Source of the DNA: CAZYTM01 sp964649725 | GTDB taxonomy: Bacteria > Desulfobacterota > Desulfuromonadia > Geobacterales > Geobacteraceae | Length of the DNA stretch: 64,000 bases | Reading direction: 5' to 3' | Assembly (NCBI GenBank): GCA_964649725.1 | Contig: CAZYTM010000007.1 | Span: 62,001-126,000 of the forward strand | In this document: piece after piece, positions 18,408 to 25,967 of the stretch | How positions within the stretch are numbered: position 1 is the stretch's first letter | Layout: every line of letters begins with the position of its first letter | Program-made: the position numbers and the translations under genes | The notes under the pieces: model-generated | The model's database searches: none | Told to the model about the DNA's origin: nothing | What the model saw: only the letters and a program-made list of their open reading frames with translations

Positions 18408-19178
18408 GTGAACCGAAAACTCAGACAGGCAATCCGCCGCATGAGACCGCTGGTCTGGCTCTACAATCTGCTGCGCTACCTTTCAGGATTGGTCTCTTTT
18501 GTCCGTGATCTTGCCCGGTTTTCATCCTTGAATAGAGGAGCCGCACCACGTTTCCCGCTCGCCTGGCAGACGCCGAGGATTGGCGACAATACCGCCGGAA
18601 CCGAATTTGATCGGCACTATATCTATCACCCTGCATGGGCTGCCAGAATTCTTGCAGAGACGAGACCAGCCGAACATGTCGACATCTCGTCGTCACTACA
18701 TTTCTGCAGCATGGTTTCAGCCTTCATCCCGATCCGCTTCTTCGACTACCGTCCGGCAGAACTGAATCTGGATAACCTCACATCGGAGCATGCCGACCTG
18801 CTTGCACTCCCGTTCGCGGACATGAGCATCCGTTCCCTCTCCTGCATGCATGTTGTGGAACATATCGGCCTGGGCCGTTATGGTGATCCGCTCGATCCGG
18901 ATGGTGACCTTAAGGCGATCGCCGAATTGAAGAGGGTGCTGGCTCCTAAAGGTGACCTTCTCTTTGCGATACCGGTTGGCAGGCCGCGAATCATGTTCAA
19001 TGCCCACAGAATATATTCTTACAGTCAGATCCGTTCATATTTTGCAGATCTCGACCTTGTAGACTTCTCGCTTGTCCCTGACAATCCCGAAGAGGGGGGT
19101 CTTATGAGAAATGCAACAGAGAAGCAGTCAGATACCCAGACCTATGCTTGCGGCTGCTTCTGGTTTACAAAACCCTGA
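18408..19178 (+). CDS. DUF268/methyltransferase-like protein
   Basis: From GTG 18408 (GCGGG at 18396-18400) the protein has 256 residues; a longer frame from 18324 would overlap the acyltransferase by 70 bases and was not used. The core reads VDISSSLHFCSM, FFDYRPAELNLDNL and SLSCMHVVEHIGLGRYGDPL, a degenerate class I methyltransferase fold seen in DUF268 proteins of polysaccharide loci. The conserved CMHVVEHIG segment is typical. The N-terminus has a basic stretch and a hydrophobic patch. A methyltransferase function is likely but unproved. Confidence 0.65.
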   Translation: MNRKLRQAIRRMRPLVWLYNLLRYLSGLVSFVRDLARFSSLNRGAAPRFPLAWQTPRIGDNTAGTEFDRHYIYHPAWAARILAETRPAEHVDISSSLHFCSMVSAFIPIRFFDYRPAELNLDNLTSEHADLLALPFADMSIRSLSCMHVVEHIGLGRYGDPLDPDGDLKAIAELKRVLAPKGDLLFAIPVGRPRIMFNAHRIYSYSQIRSYFADLDLVDFSLVPDNPEEGGLMRNATEKQSDTQTYACGCFWFTKP

Positions 19179-19273
19179 ACTGCCTGAAGCTTCATTCAAA
19201 ATGAGAAAGTTTGTGATGCGGGGGTCCAATAATACCCATTCGTATTCGCATCCTCTGATATATAGGAGGCCAT

Positions 19274-20071
19274 ATGTCGCCATTGATACATTTGCTATTC
19301 AAGATGACTGGGAATAAGCTTGCTCAGCAACTGCTTCAAAAAGTTGTTATCCATACACAGTATCTTATGGGAATAGGTTCAGGATCCCATGCTGACCTAA
19401 GTGGTGAGAAAGGCGTATTTTCACTGCTTATAAAAGAGTGTCAGCCGCCATTTTGCATATTTGACGTTGGAGCCAATACCGGGCAATATCTGAATCTGAT
19501 AGTTGAGTGTTTACTGAGTGATAAGGTGAATATTCATTGCTTCGAGCCGGGTAAATCTACTTTCGAAGCTTTATCGAGCAATGTGCCAAATAACGCCATG
19601 ATTACATTGAACAATAGTGCATTGGGGAGACAACAGGGGGAAGCTCAGCTTTATTATGATGAAAAAAATTCCGGTTTGGCGTCCTTGACTAAAAGAAGGC
19701 TTGATCACTTCAATATTGATTTCAAGCAATATGAAACAATTAAAATAGATACTGTGGATAATTATTGCAGTGCTAACAATATTACTAAGATTAATTTGTT
19801 GAAAATAGACGTTGAAGGTCATGAGTTAGATGTATTGGCAGGTGCAAATCGGATGATTCAACAGAAAGCCCTTGATATAATTGCTTTTGAGTTTGGTGGA
19901 TGCAATATTGACACACGTTCGTTTTTTCAGGATTTTTATTATTTCTTCAATCAGGCAGGTATGCGGATTTCGAGAATAACGCCATCTGGTTATCTCTATC
20001 CCATCGACTCTTATGTCGAAATATTGGAGCAGTTCAGGACTACAAATTTTGTAGCTACAAGGATTTATTGA
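19274..20071 (+). CDS. FkbM-family methyltransferase (AT-rich)
   Basis: The protein has 265 residues and starts at ATG 19274, four bases after AGGAGG. It contains CIFDVGANTGQYLNL (about 62-76), HCFEPGKSTFEAL and NLLKIDVEGHELDVLAGA (about 173-190), the full FkbM pattern. The gene is clearly richer in A and T than genes on both sides and has its own strong ribosome site, which fits separate acquisition. It is not close to the FkbM protein at 14621 outside the shared motifs. It probably methylates a sugar hydroxyl in the same glycan. Confidence 0.8.
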   Translation: MSPLIHLLFKMTGNKLAQQLLQKVVIHTQYLMGIGSGSHADLSGEKGVFSLLIKECQPPFCIFDVGANTGQYLNLIVECLLSDKVNIHCFEPGKSTFEALSSNVPNNAMITLNNSALGRQQGEAQLYYDEKNSGLASLTKRRLDHFNIDFKQYETIKIDTVDNYCSANNITKINLLKIDVEGHELDVLAGANRMIQQKALDIIAFEFGGCNIDTRSFFQDFYYFFNQAGMRISRITPSGYLYPIDSYVEILEQFRTTNFVATRIY

Positions 20072-20130
20072 ATTTGATCCCGTATATCGGACTGATTCGA
20101 TTGTCTTGTAGTTTTGCACCGGTCCAAGAG

Positions 20131-20193
20131 ATGGACAGAGTCTGCATCAGCCCCGGAATGCCCGTAGCAGATGCTGTCATCAATGTCAGGTGA
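20131..20193 (+). pseudogene. Short possible remnant of an N-terminal CBS segment
   Basis: A 20-residue frame from ATG 20131 to TGA 20191 reads MDRVCISPGMPVADAVINVR. It resembles the first strand and helix of the CBS domain that opens some COG1208-type sugar nucleotidyltransferases. It has no continuation in any frame before the next gene begins at 20200. It may be the scar of a deleted nucleotidyltransferase gene, or chance. The rest of the 20072-20199 gap shows nothing recognisable. Confidence 0.2.
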
Positions 20194-20199
20194 GGTGTT

Positions 20200-21363
20200 A
20201 TGCGCATTTTCTACGCTGCCGATAACTCCCTTAACACGCTCTTCCATTCGAATCTCTGGAGGAACAACCTCTACCTCCCTCTGATTGATCTGGGGCATGA
20301 TCTGGTGGAGTTTGACTATGACCTGAAGGAGACCTTCGAGAAGGTCGACATGGATGATCCCTGGCAGCGGAGCTTCATCTCCAGGAACAGGCCGATAGTC
20401 AGCGATGAACTGTTGAGACAGGTGAGGAAGGCCCATTCCGAGAAGCCGTTGGAGCTGTTCTTCAGCTATTTCTACGATGCCTGCGTGGAGCCGTCTGCTC
20501 TGCGCGAGATCCGCAAGATGGGGATTGTCACGGTCAACTGGTACTGCAACGGCGCACACCAACTCCAGAAGGTTCGTGAGATATCGCCGCATTACGACTG
20601 GTGTCTGGTCCCCGAGAAGTTCCGACTGAAGGATTACGAGGCTATGGGTGCCAGGGCGATCTACTGCCAGGAGGCAGCAAACCCGAACATCTATCATCCG
20701 TATCATATGCCTTTGGAGTTCGAGGTCTCTTTCATCGGACAGGCATACGGCGAGAGACCCGGATACATCCGCTATCTTCTGGAGTGCGGAATAGATGTAC
20801 GGGTATGGGGGTATGGCTGGAAAGGGTTTGTACCGGGAGGTTCACTGAAGACCACCCCTCTGTCAATTCGGATCGGTAGGGCAGCCAGAAAACTCTTCAC
20901 CTCCGAAGGGAGGCAGGTTCTGATGAAAAACCTGCGAGGTGCTTCCGGGTTAGACAGGCAGGTGGTGTTGCCGTCGGAAGCTGTAGGAGGTCCGCTCGAC
21001 GACGAGGATATGGTACGGCTCTTCAGCCGGTCGAAGATAAACCTCGGCTTCTCAGCATGCGGCGAGACCCATGTCTCTGGTGAGCGGATCGTGCAAGTGC
21101 GACTCCGGGATTTTGAGGTACCGATGTCCGGGGGCTTTTACATGGTCGAATATCTGGAGGAAATTGAGGAGTTCTTCGATGTCGGGAAGGAGATAGTCTG
21201 CTACCGGGGGCCGGAAGATCTTGCAGAGAAGATCCGATACTACCTCTCCCACGATGAAGAGCGTGAGGCGATCCGCAGGGCAGGATATGAGCGGTGCCTG
21301 CGCGATCACTCCTGGCAGAAGCGGCTTACCGACTCATTCAAGGCAATGGGATTGGTCCGATGA
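20200..21363 (+). CDS. CgeB-like glycosyltransferase-fold protein
   Basis: The protein has 387 residues. The layout matches CgeB/DUF3880-type proteins: an N-terminal Rossmann-like half beginning RIFYAADNS, a central EVSFIGQAYGERPGYIRYL, and a C-terminal half with FSRSKINLGFSAC, RLRDFEVPMSGGFYMVEYLE and EIVCYRGPEDLAEKIRYYL. The last blocks correspond to the donor half of GT4-like enzymes. It is probably a sugar transferase, though CgeB substrates are mostly unknown. A GAGGTG ribosome site precedes ATG 20200, and its stop overlaps the next start (ATGA). Confidence 0.7.
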   Translation: MRIFYAADNSLNTLFHSNLWRNNLYLPLIDLGHDLVEFDYDLKETFEKVDMDDPWQRSFISRNRPIVSDELLRQVRKAHSEKPLELFFSYFYDACVEPSALREIRKMGIVTVNWYCNGAHQLQKVREISPHYDWCLVPEKFRLKDYEAMGARAIYCQEAANPNIYHPYHMPLEFEVSFIGQAYGERPGYIRYLLECGIDVRVWGYGWKGFVPGGSLKTTPLSIRIGRAARKLFTSEGRQVLMKNLRGASGLDRQVVLPSEAVGGPLDDEDMVRLFSRSKINLGFSACGETHVSGERIVQVRLRDFEVPMSGGFYMVEYLEEIEEFFDVGKEIVCYRGPEDLAEKIRYYLSHDEEREAIRRAGYERCLRDHSWQKRLTDSFKAMGLVR

Positions 21364-22238
21364 ACAGCCCGCTGTTTTCCGTCATCATCCCGACCTTCAA
21401 CCGTATGGAAAAACTTCGGCGCGCCTTGGATTCCCTTGTCACCCAGAGCTTCCGGGATTTTGAGGTGATTGTCTGCGATGACGGCTCGACTGACGGAACC
21501 GGGGAGATGGTAACTACGTTCGCCGGAAAGCTGGATATCCGCTATCTCTGGGAGGATAACTTCGGAGGGCCTGCCCGTCCCCGCAATCGGGGGATCGAGG
21601 CATCCAGAGGGGAATGGCTCTGTTTTCTCGATGCCGATGACTGGTGGTATCCTGCAAAACTGGATAAGGTTTCACGTCAACTGGAAGGGGCGGATCTCAT
21701 CTTCCATGACTGTGACGTGGTGACTCCCAAGGGTGTAAGGCGTTTCGTCAGGAAGAGCATGCAGCCGCGAATCCCGGTATTCGTTGATTTCATGACGCGT
21801 GGGTGCCGGCTGATCACATCCAGTGTGTCTGTGCGGAGGGAAATACTCGAGCAGGCAGGCCACTTCACCGAGGAGCGCGAGTTCATAGCTGTGGAGGATA
21901 CCGATCTCTGGCTCCGCATAGCTCGGATCACAGATGGCTTTCGGTATCTGTCGGAGCGTCTGGGCGCCTACTGGGAGGACGGGAGCAATATCTCCGGGTT
22001 TTCCGAAAAGTACGTACAGAGGATTACCGTACTTCATGAAAAGTATGCCGGATTTCTCGACGCTGATGACCTTGAAGAGGCAGAGCTGCTGCTGTCCTAC
22101 AGGACTGCTATCGTCAGGAGAGACCTCGGTCAGATTGACGAATGCCGTGAGCTTTTCAAAAAGACGCTCAGTTCAAGAAATCTCAAGATCAAGGGTTACT
22201 CTCTCTACTATTTATTGAGTATGGTCTTCAATTCATGA
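21360..22238 (+). CDS. Family 2 glycosyltransferase
   Basis: The protein has 292 residues from ATG 21360, which overlaps the CgeB-like stop by four bases; a longer frame from 21294 was rejected. It carries FSVIIPTFNRMEKLRRAL, CDDGSTDGTGEM and the FLDADDWWYPAKLDKV metal motif. VEDTDLWLRIARI is the late conserved block. A C-terminal helical tail (about 235-290) could mediate protein contacts. It is tightly coupled on both sides (ATGA overlaps). Confidence 0.8.
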   Translation: MNSPLFSVIIPTFNRMEKLRRALDSLVTQSFRDFEVIVCDDGSTDGTGEMVTTFAGKLDIRYLWEDNFGGPARPRNRGIEASRGEWLCFLDADDWWYPAKLDKVSRQLEGADLIFHDCDVVTPKGVRRFVRKSMQPRIPVFVDFMTRGCRLITSSVSVRREILEQAGHFTEEREFIAVEDTDLWLRIARITDGFRYLSERLGAYWEDGSNISGFSEKYVQRITVLHEKYAGFLDADDLEEAELLLSYRTAIVRRDLGQIDECRELFKKTLSSRNLKIKGYSLYYLLSMVFNS

Positions 22239-23680
22239 ATGTGCTCTTTGTCCATACTGCCAAAGACGCTACGGATGAGCGGCTGTCACGTTATGAGGAG
22301 ATGCAGTTCGGCATTTCGTATATCTCTTCATGGCTCAAAGCAAACGGGCATTCTACCCGGCTCCTTTACCTCTGTGGCAGATATCGGAAGGAGCAGATAG
22401 ACCATTGCATCGAGGATTTCAGGCCGAGTTTGATATGCTTTACCGCTGTCTACTCAGAGTACCGGTTCGTGGCGGATATCGCGACGTACATCAAGAGGCA
22501 TTTCCCAGAGAAATTCCTTCTTGTCGGAGGTCCGCAGGTGACGCTGGACAGTGAGGCCTGCCTGAAATCCGCTTTCGATGCTCTCTGCATAGGCGAAGGC
22601 GAAGAGCCTACGCTGGAACTGGTCCAACAGCTGGAGGCTGGTCGCGAGCCGAAAGGAATCCGGAATCTTTGGATCAAAAGGGGTGATGGTGTAGAACGGA
22701 ATAGTTGCCGTCCGTTTATGGAAGAGCTCGATTCCTACCCTTTTCCCGACAGGGAGATCTGGCGCGAGTGGATCGGCGACACCGGTACCCGGCAGGTGCT
22801 GTTCATGGGGCGCGGGTGTCCGTTTCCCTGTACCTACTGCTCCAATCATGCCCTGAGAAAGGTTGCGGAGGGGACATACGTCAGGTATCGCGATCCTGCG
22901 CGGATCATTGCGGAACTTGCCGAGATCAGGCGACAGTTTCCTGCAACCCGCGAGGTCTATCTTGAGGTGGAGTCGTTCTCGGTAAACATGGATTGGGCGC
23001 TGGCGGTCTGCGACGCGATTGAGCTGTTAAACCGTTCGTATGACAACCCGATGAGTTACGGAGTCAACCTCCGCCTCACCACGAAAAATCGCTTCGAAGA
23101 GCTGTTACCGGCGATGCAGAGGGCTAACTTCCGCTTTATCAATATTGGGCTGGAGTCCGGGAGCGAGCGGGTGAGGCGGGAGGTGCTGAAGCGGAACTAT
23201 TCCAACGAGGATGTGGTGAGAGCTGTAAATATGGCCCGCGAATACGGATTGCAGGTAAGTATGTACGTCCTTATCGGAGTGCCGGGTGAGACCGTTGAAG
23301 ATTTTCACGAAACCGTCAGGGTTCTTCGCGAGGCTGCGCCGGATTTCTGCGGAGACGGGATATTCTTCCCCTATCCGGGGACAGAGCTTTATGACAGGGC
23401 CTTGGCCGAAGGGCTTCTTCCGGCCAAGCTTGACATGACCATGGAACGGAGGCGGGCAACGCTGGACATGCCGTATTTCAGGAGGAGCGACATACTGAAA
23501 TGCTATTTCCTCTTTGACCACTATGTCTACAAAGGTCTGCGTCCCTGGCACAAGATATACCCCAGAGTGCTGAACAAGATCATCTATGCTGTGCCGTTTC
23601 TGTATGCCGTAACAAACAATCCGCTTGCTGGGTGGTTTCGCAGAAAGCTCCGCAATCGCCTGAGGCCGTCTAACCAGTGA
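22235..23680 (+). CDS. B12-binding-domain radical SAM protein
   Basis: The protein has 481 residues. Residues 1-150 form a cobalamin-binding-like Rossmann domain (FGISYISSWLKANGH, LICFTAVYSEY, LLVGGPQVTLD, CIGEGEEP). No DxHxxG histidine motif is seen, so any B12 would bind base-off. The radical SAM cluster motif is Cys195-x3-Cys199-x2-Cys202 in GRGCPFPCTYC. RFINIGLESGSERVRREVL and YVLIGVPGETVEDF are typical of the barrel. Such enzymes methylate unreactive carbons or rearrange substrates. Its place between glycosyltransferases suggests action on a sugar or lipid carrier; the reaction is unknown. It overlaps the upstream gene by four bases. Confidence 0.8.
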   Translation: MNVLFVHTAKDATDERLSRYEEMQFGISYISSWLKANGHSTRLLYLCGRYRKEQIDHCIEDFRPSLICFTAVYSEYRFVADIATYIKRHFPEKFLLVGGPQVTLDSEACLKSAFDALCIGEGEEPTLELVQQLEAGREPKGIRNLWIKRGDGVERNSCRPFMEELDSYPFPDREIWREWIGDTGTRQVLFMGRGCPFPCTYCSNHALRKVAEGTYVRYRDPARIIAELAEIRRQFPATREVYLEVESFSVNMDWALAVCDAIELLNRSYDNPMSYGVNLRLTTKNRFEELLPAMQRANFRFINIGLESGSERVRREVLKRNYSNEDVVRAVNMAREYGLQVSMYVLIGVPGETVEDFHETVRVLREAAPDFCGDGIFFPYPGTELYDRALAEGLLPAKLDMTMERRRATLDMPYFRRSDILKCYFLFDHYVYKGLRPWHKIYPRVLNKIIYAVPFLYAVTNNPLAGWFRRKLRNRLRPSNQ

Positions 23681-23687
23681 TAAACAG

Positions 23688-24767
23688 ATGAAGCAGACTC
23701 CCTTGAAGGTTCTCTACGTTATTCACGACTCCAGGCGCGGTGGGGTGCAGTCGGTCATGTTGCGTGTGATTGCGGCACTTGACCGGAACCGTGTGGAACC
23801 TACGGCGCTGTTCCCGTTTGATGGTCCGTGTGCGGATGAGTTGAGACGTCAAGGTGTCAAAGTAATTGCCGATGGAGTGCAGATTCCGGTGCTCTGGCGG
23901 TTCAAGCGATTTACAATGATCCCGCGACTATTGAAGCTTGCTCAACACTCTGATATTGTTCATCTTAACAGTATCAAGCTGGCTCTGACGTCACTTTCAC
24001 TGAGTATGTCAGATGCACGGACCGTGTACCACCTGCATGAACTGCCGGGAAGGATTGGGCCACTGTTGAGAACTGCACTTATACGTGCTGACTGTGCGGC
24101 GTTCTGCTCTCAGACGTGCTCGGAGCATTTTTCCGGGGTTGCTGCAAGGAGAAAGGTTGTTCTGGTCAATGCCGTGCCGTTGCCGAAAGCTGTTGCCAGA
24201 GGTTCGGCTGCAGAGGTGCCAAAGATTGTAATGCTTGGGAGCATCAATCATGGCAAAGGGCAGGACCTTCTCCTTGACGCATTCCCGCTTCTGAAGAGAG
24301 AGGTTGAACTCCATTTCTATGGCAATGTGGGTCTGTCGGCCCGCGGATATGCAGGTAAGCTGAAAGAGCGCGTTACTGATACCGGGCTAGCGGGAAAGGT
24401 TTTCTTTCATCCTCCGACTGATGATGTTGCAGGACTCCTTGCTGCAACCGACGTTCTGGTGCATACTTCGCGGCGCGAGTCTTTCGGGATGGTGCTTGTA
24501 GAGGCTATGGCCGCAGGAATCCCTGTGGTCGCCAATGATCTTGGCGGGATGCGCGAGGTGGTGGTGGATGGGGAGACCGGCTTTCTGGTCCAGCAAGGTG
24601 ATGCATCTGCGCTAGCGGCAAGGATAGATGCACTTATCGCCGATTCTGCCCTGCATGAGCGAATGGGCGCCGCAGGGCGCAATCGAGTGTTGGAACGGTT
24701 CGATATCGCCACTCGGATAGAGGATTACCATAGGCTTTATGAGGATTTGGCAGGACGTGGAGTTTAA
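23688..24767 (+). CDS. Family 4 glycosyltransferase
   Basis: The protein has 359 residues. It opens with VLYVIHDSRRGGVQSVML, the acceptor-side glycine motif of GT4. KIVMLGSINHGKGQDLLLDA marks the linker, and the donor site HTSRRESFGMVLVEAMAAG contains the EX7E pair. NDLGGMREVVVDGETGFLV closes the site. It is a retaining transferase on the cytoplasmic side. It lies seven bases after the radical SAM gene. Confidence 0.85.
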   Translation: MKQTPLKVLYVIHDSRRGGVQSVMLRVIAALDRNRVEPTALFPFDGPCADELRRQGVKVIADGVQIPVLWRFKRFTMIPRLLKLAQHSDIVHLNSIKLALTSLSLSMSDARTVYHLHELPGRIGPLLRTALIRADCAAFCSQTCSEHFSGVAARRKVVLVNAVPLPKAVARGSAAEVPKIVMLGSINHGKGQDLLLDAFPLLKREVELHFYGNVGLSARGYAGKLKERVTDTGLAGKVFFHPPTDDVAGLLAATDVLVHTSRRESFGMVLVEAMAAGIPVVANDLGGMREVVVDGETGFLVQQGDASALAARIDALIADSALHERMGAAGRNRVLERFDIATRIEDYHRLYEDLAGRGV

Positions 24768-24770
24768 AGA

Positions 24771-25967
24771 GTGAAAATCGTTTTTCTTGCGCCATTCGGA
24801 ATTCGCCCAAAGGGGACTCTCATCGCCCGGATGCTTCCACTTGCCGATGAGTTGCAGCGGTTTGGGCACAAGGTCACCATTGTTTCCCCCCCGTATACCA
24901 ATCCTGAAGATTCAGGGAAGGTGGAGACTCTCAGAGGGGTGAAGATAAGAAATATCGAGCTTTGCAGGGGTGGGGCCACGGCAGCGCCGAAACTTGCCTG
25001 GCGTATGTATCGGGCTGCTATCTCCGAACAGCCTGATCTGATCCACCTGTTTAAGCCCAAGGGATACGGCGGTCTAGCAGCAATGATCATTGCCCAGTTC
25101 CGTCGTATGGGAATCAGGCAGCCGCAGCTTTTTGTCGATATGGATGATTGGGAGGGGAGAGGGGGGATGAATGACCTGCACCCCTATTCGCCAGCCGAGA
25201 AGGCGATGTTCCAGTTTCAGGAAGAGTGGATCCCACTCCAGGCCAGAGGAGTTACGGTAGCAAGCAGAACTCTGCAGGCAAAGGCATGGGGGATGGGAAT
25301 TCCCCCTCAACGGGTACTCTATCTCCCTAATTGCGTTGAGGATGTCCCGCCGGGAGATGGCCAGTCTGTAAGGGAATGTCTGGGAATCTCCTCTGAATCG
25401 CCGGTGCTACTTCTCTATACACGGTTTTTCGAGTTCAGCCAGGAAAAGGTCCATTTCCTCTTTACCGAAATTTCCCAACGAGTGCCTGGGGTCCGCTTTC
25501 TGGTGGTAGGTAAGGGAAGGAACAATGAAGAGGAACTTCTGATGGCAAAGGGTGGTGAGCTGGGATTTGCCTCTGCACTGGTGATGGGGGGGTGGCTGGA
25601 GCCGGATGATATCCCGTCATATCTCGCTGCAGCTGATGTCGCCCTTTACCCGTTCAGCGATACTCTGATCAATCGTTCCAAGTGTCCGGCCAAGCTGACA
25701 GAGATTCTGAGGGCCGGAGTGGCGGTGGTGGCCGATTCGGTCGGGCAGTTGGCGGAGTATATAAAGCCTGGTGTTTCAGGGGTTCTGTGCGACCCCGACC
25801 ACTGGCAGGAGATGGCCGATAGAGCGGTTGAGCTCCTTCTGGATAAGACCCTTAGGTCTGGGCTTGCTGATGCAGGGCGAGTATATCTGCTGGAAGAGTT
25901 TGCCTGGAAAGTCTACGCTGCCAAGCTTGATCAGTTTTACACTAGAAATGCCGGAGCAGATACATGA
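24771..25967 (+). CDS. Family 4 glycosyltransferase
   Basis: The protein has 398 residues and starts at GTG 24771, three bases after the previous stop. VFLAPFGIRPKGTLIARMLPL starts the acceptor domain. A VDMDDWEGRGG segment near 122-132 is unusual and acidic. The donor half has RFLVVGKGRNNEEELL, VALYPFSDTLINRSKCPAKL and EILRAGVAVVADSVGQL. The usual first Glu of the EX7E motif is not obvious, so donor binding may differ. Its stop overlaps the next start (ATGA). Confidence 0.75.
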   Translation: MKIVFLAPFGIRPKGTLIARMLPLADELQRFGHKVTIVSPPYTNPEDSGKVETLRGVKIRNIELCRGGATAAPKLAWRMYRAAISEQPDLIHLFKPKGYGGLAAMIIAQFRRMGIRQPQLFVDMDDWEGRGGMNDLHPYSPAEKAMFQFQEEWIPLQARGVTVASRTLQAKAWGMGIPPQRVLYLPNCVEDVPPGDGQSVRECLGISSESPVLLLYTRFFEFSQEKVHFLFTEISQRVPGVRFLVVGKGRNNEEELLMAKGGELGFASALVMGGWLEPDDIPSYLAAADVALYPFSDTLINRSKCPAKLTEILRAGVAVVADSVGQLAEYIKPGVSGVLCDPDHWQEMADRAVELLLDKTLRSGLADAGRVYLLEEFAWKVYAAKLDQFYTRNAGADT

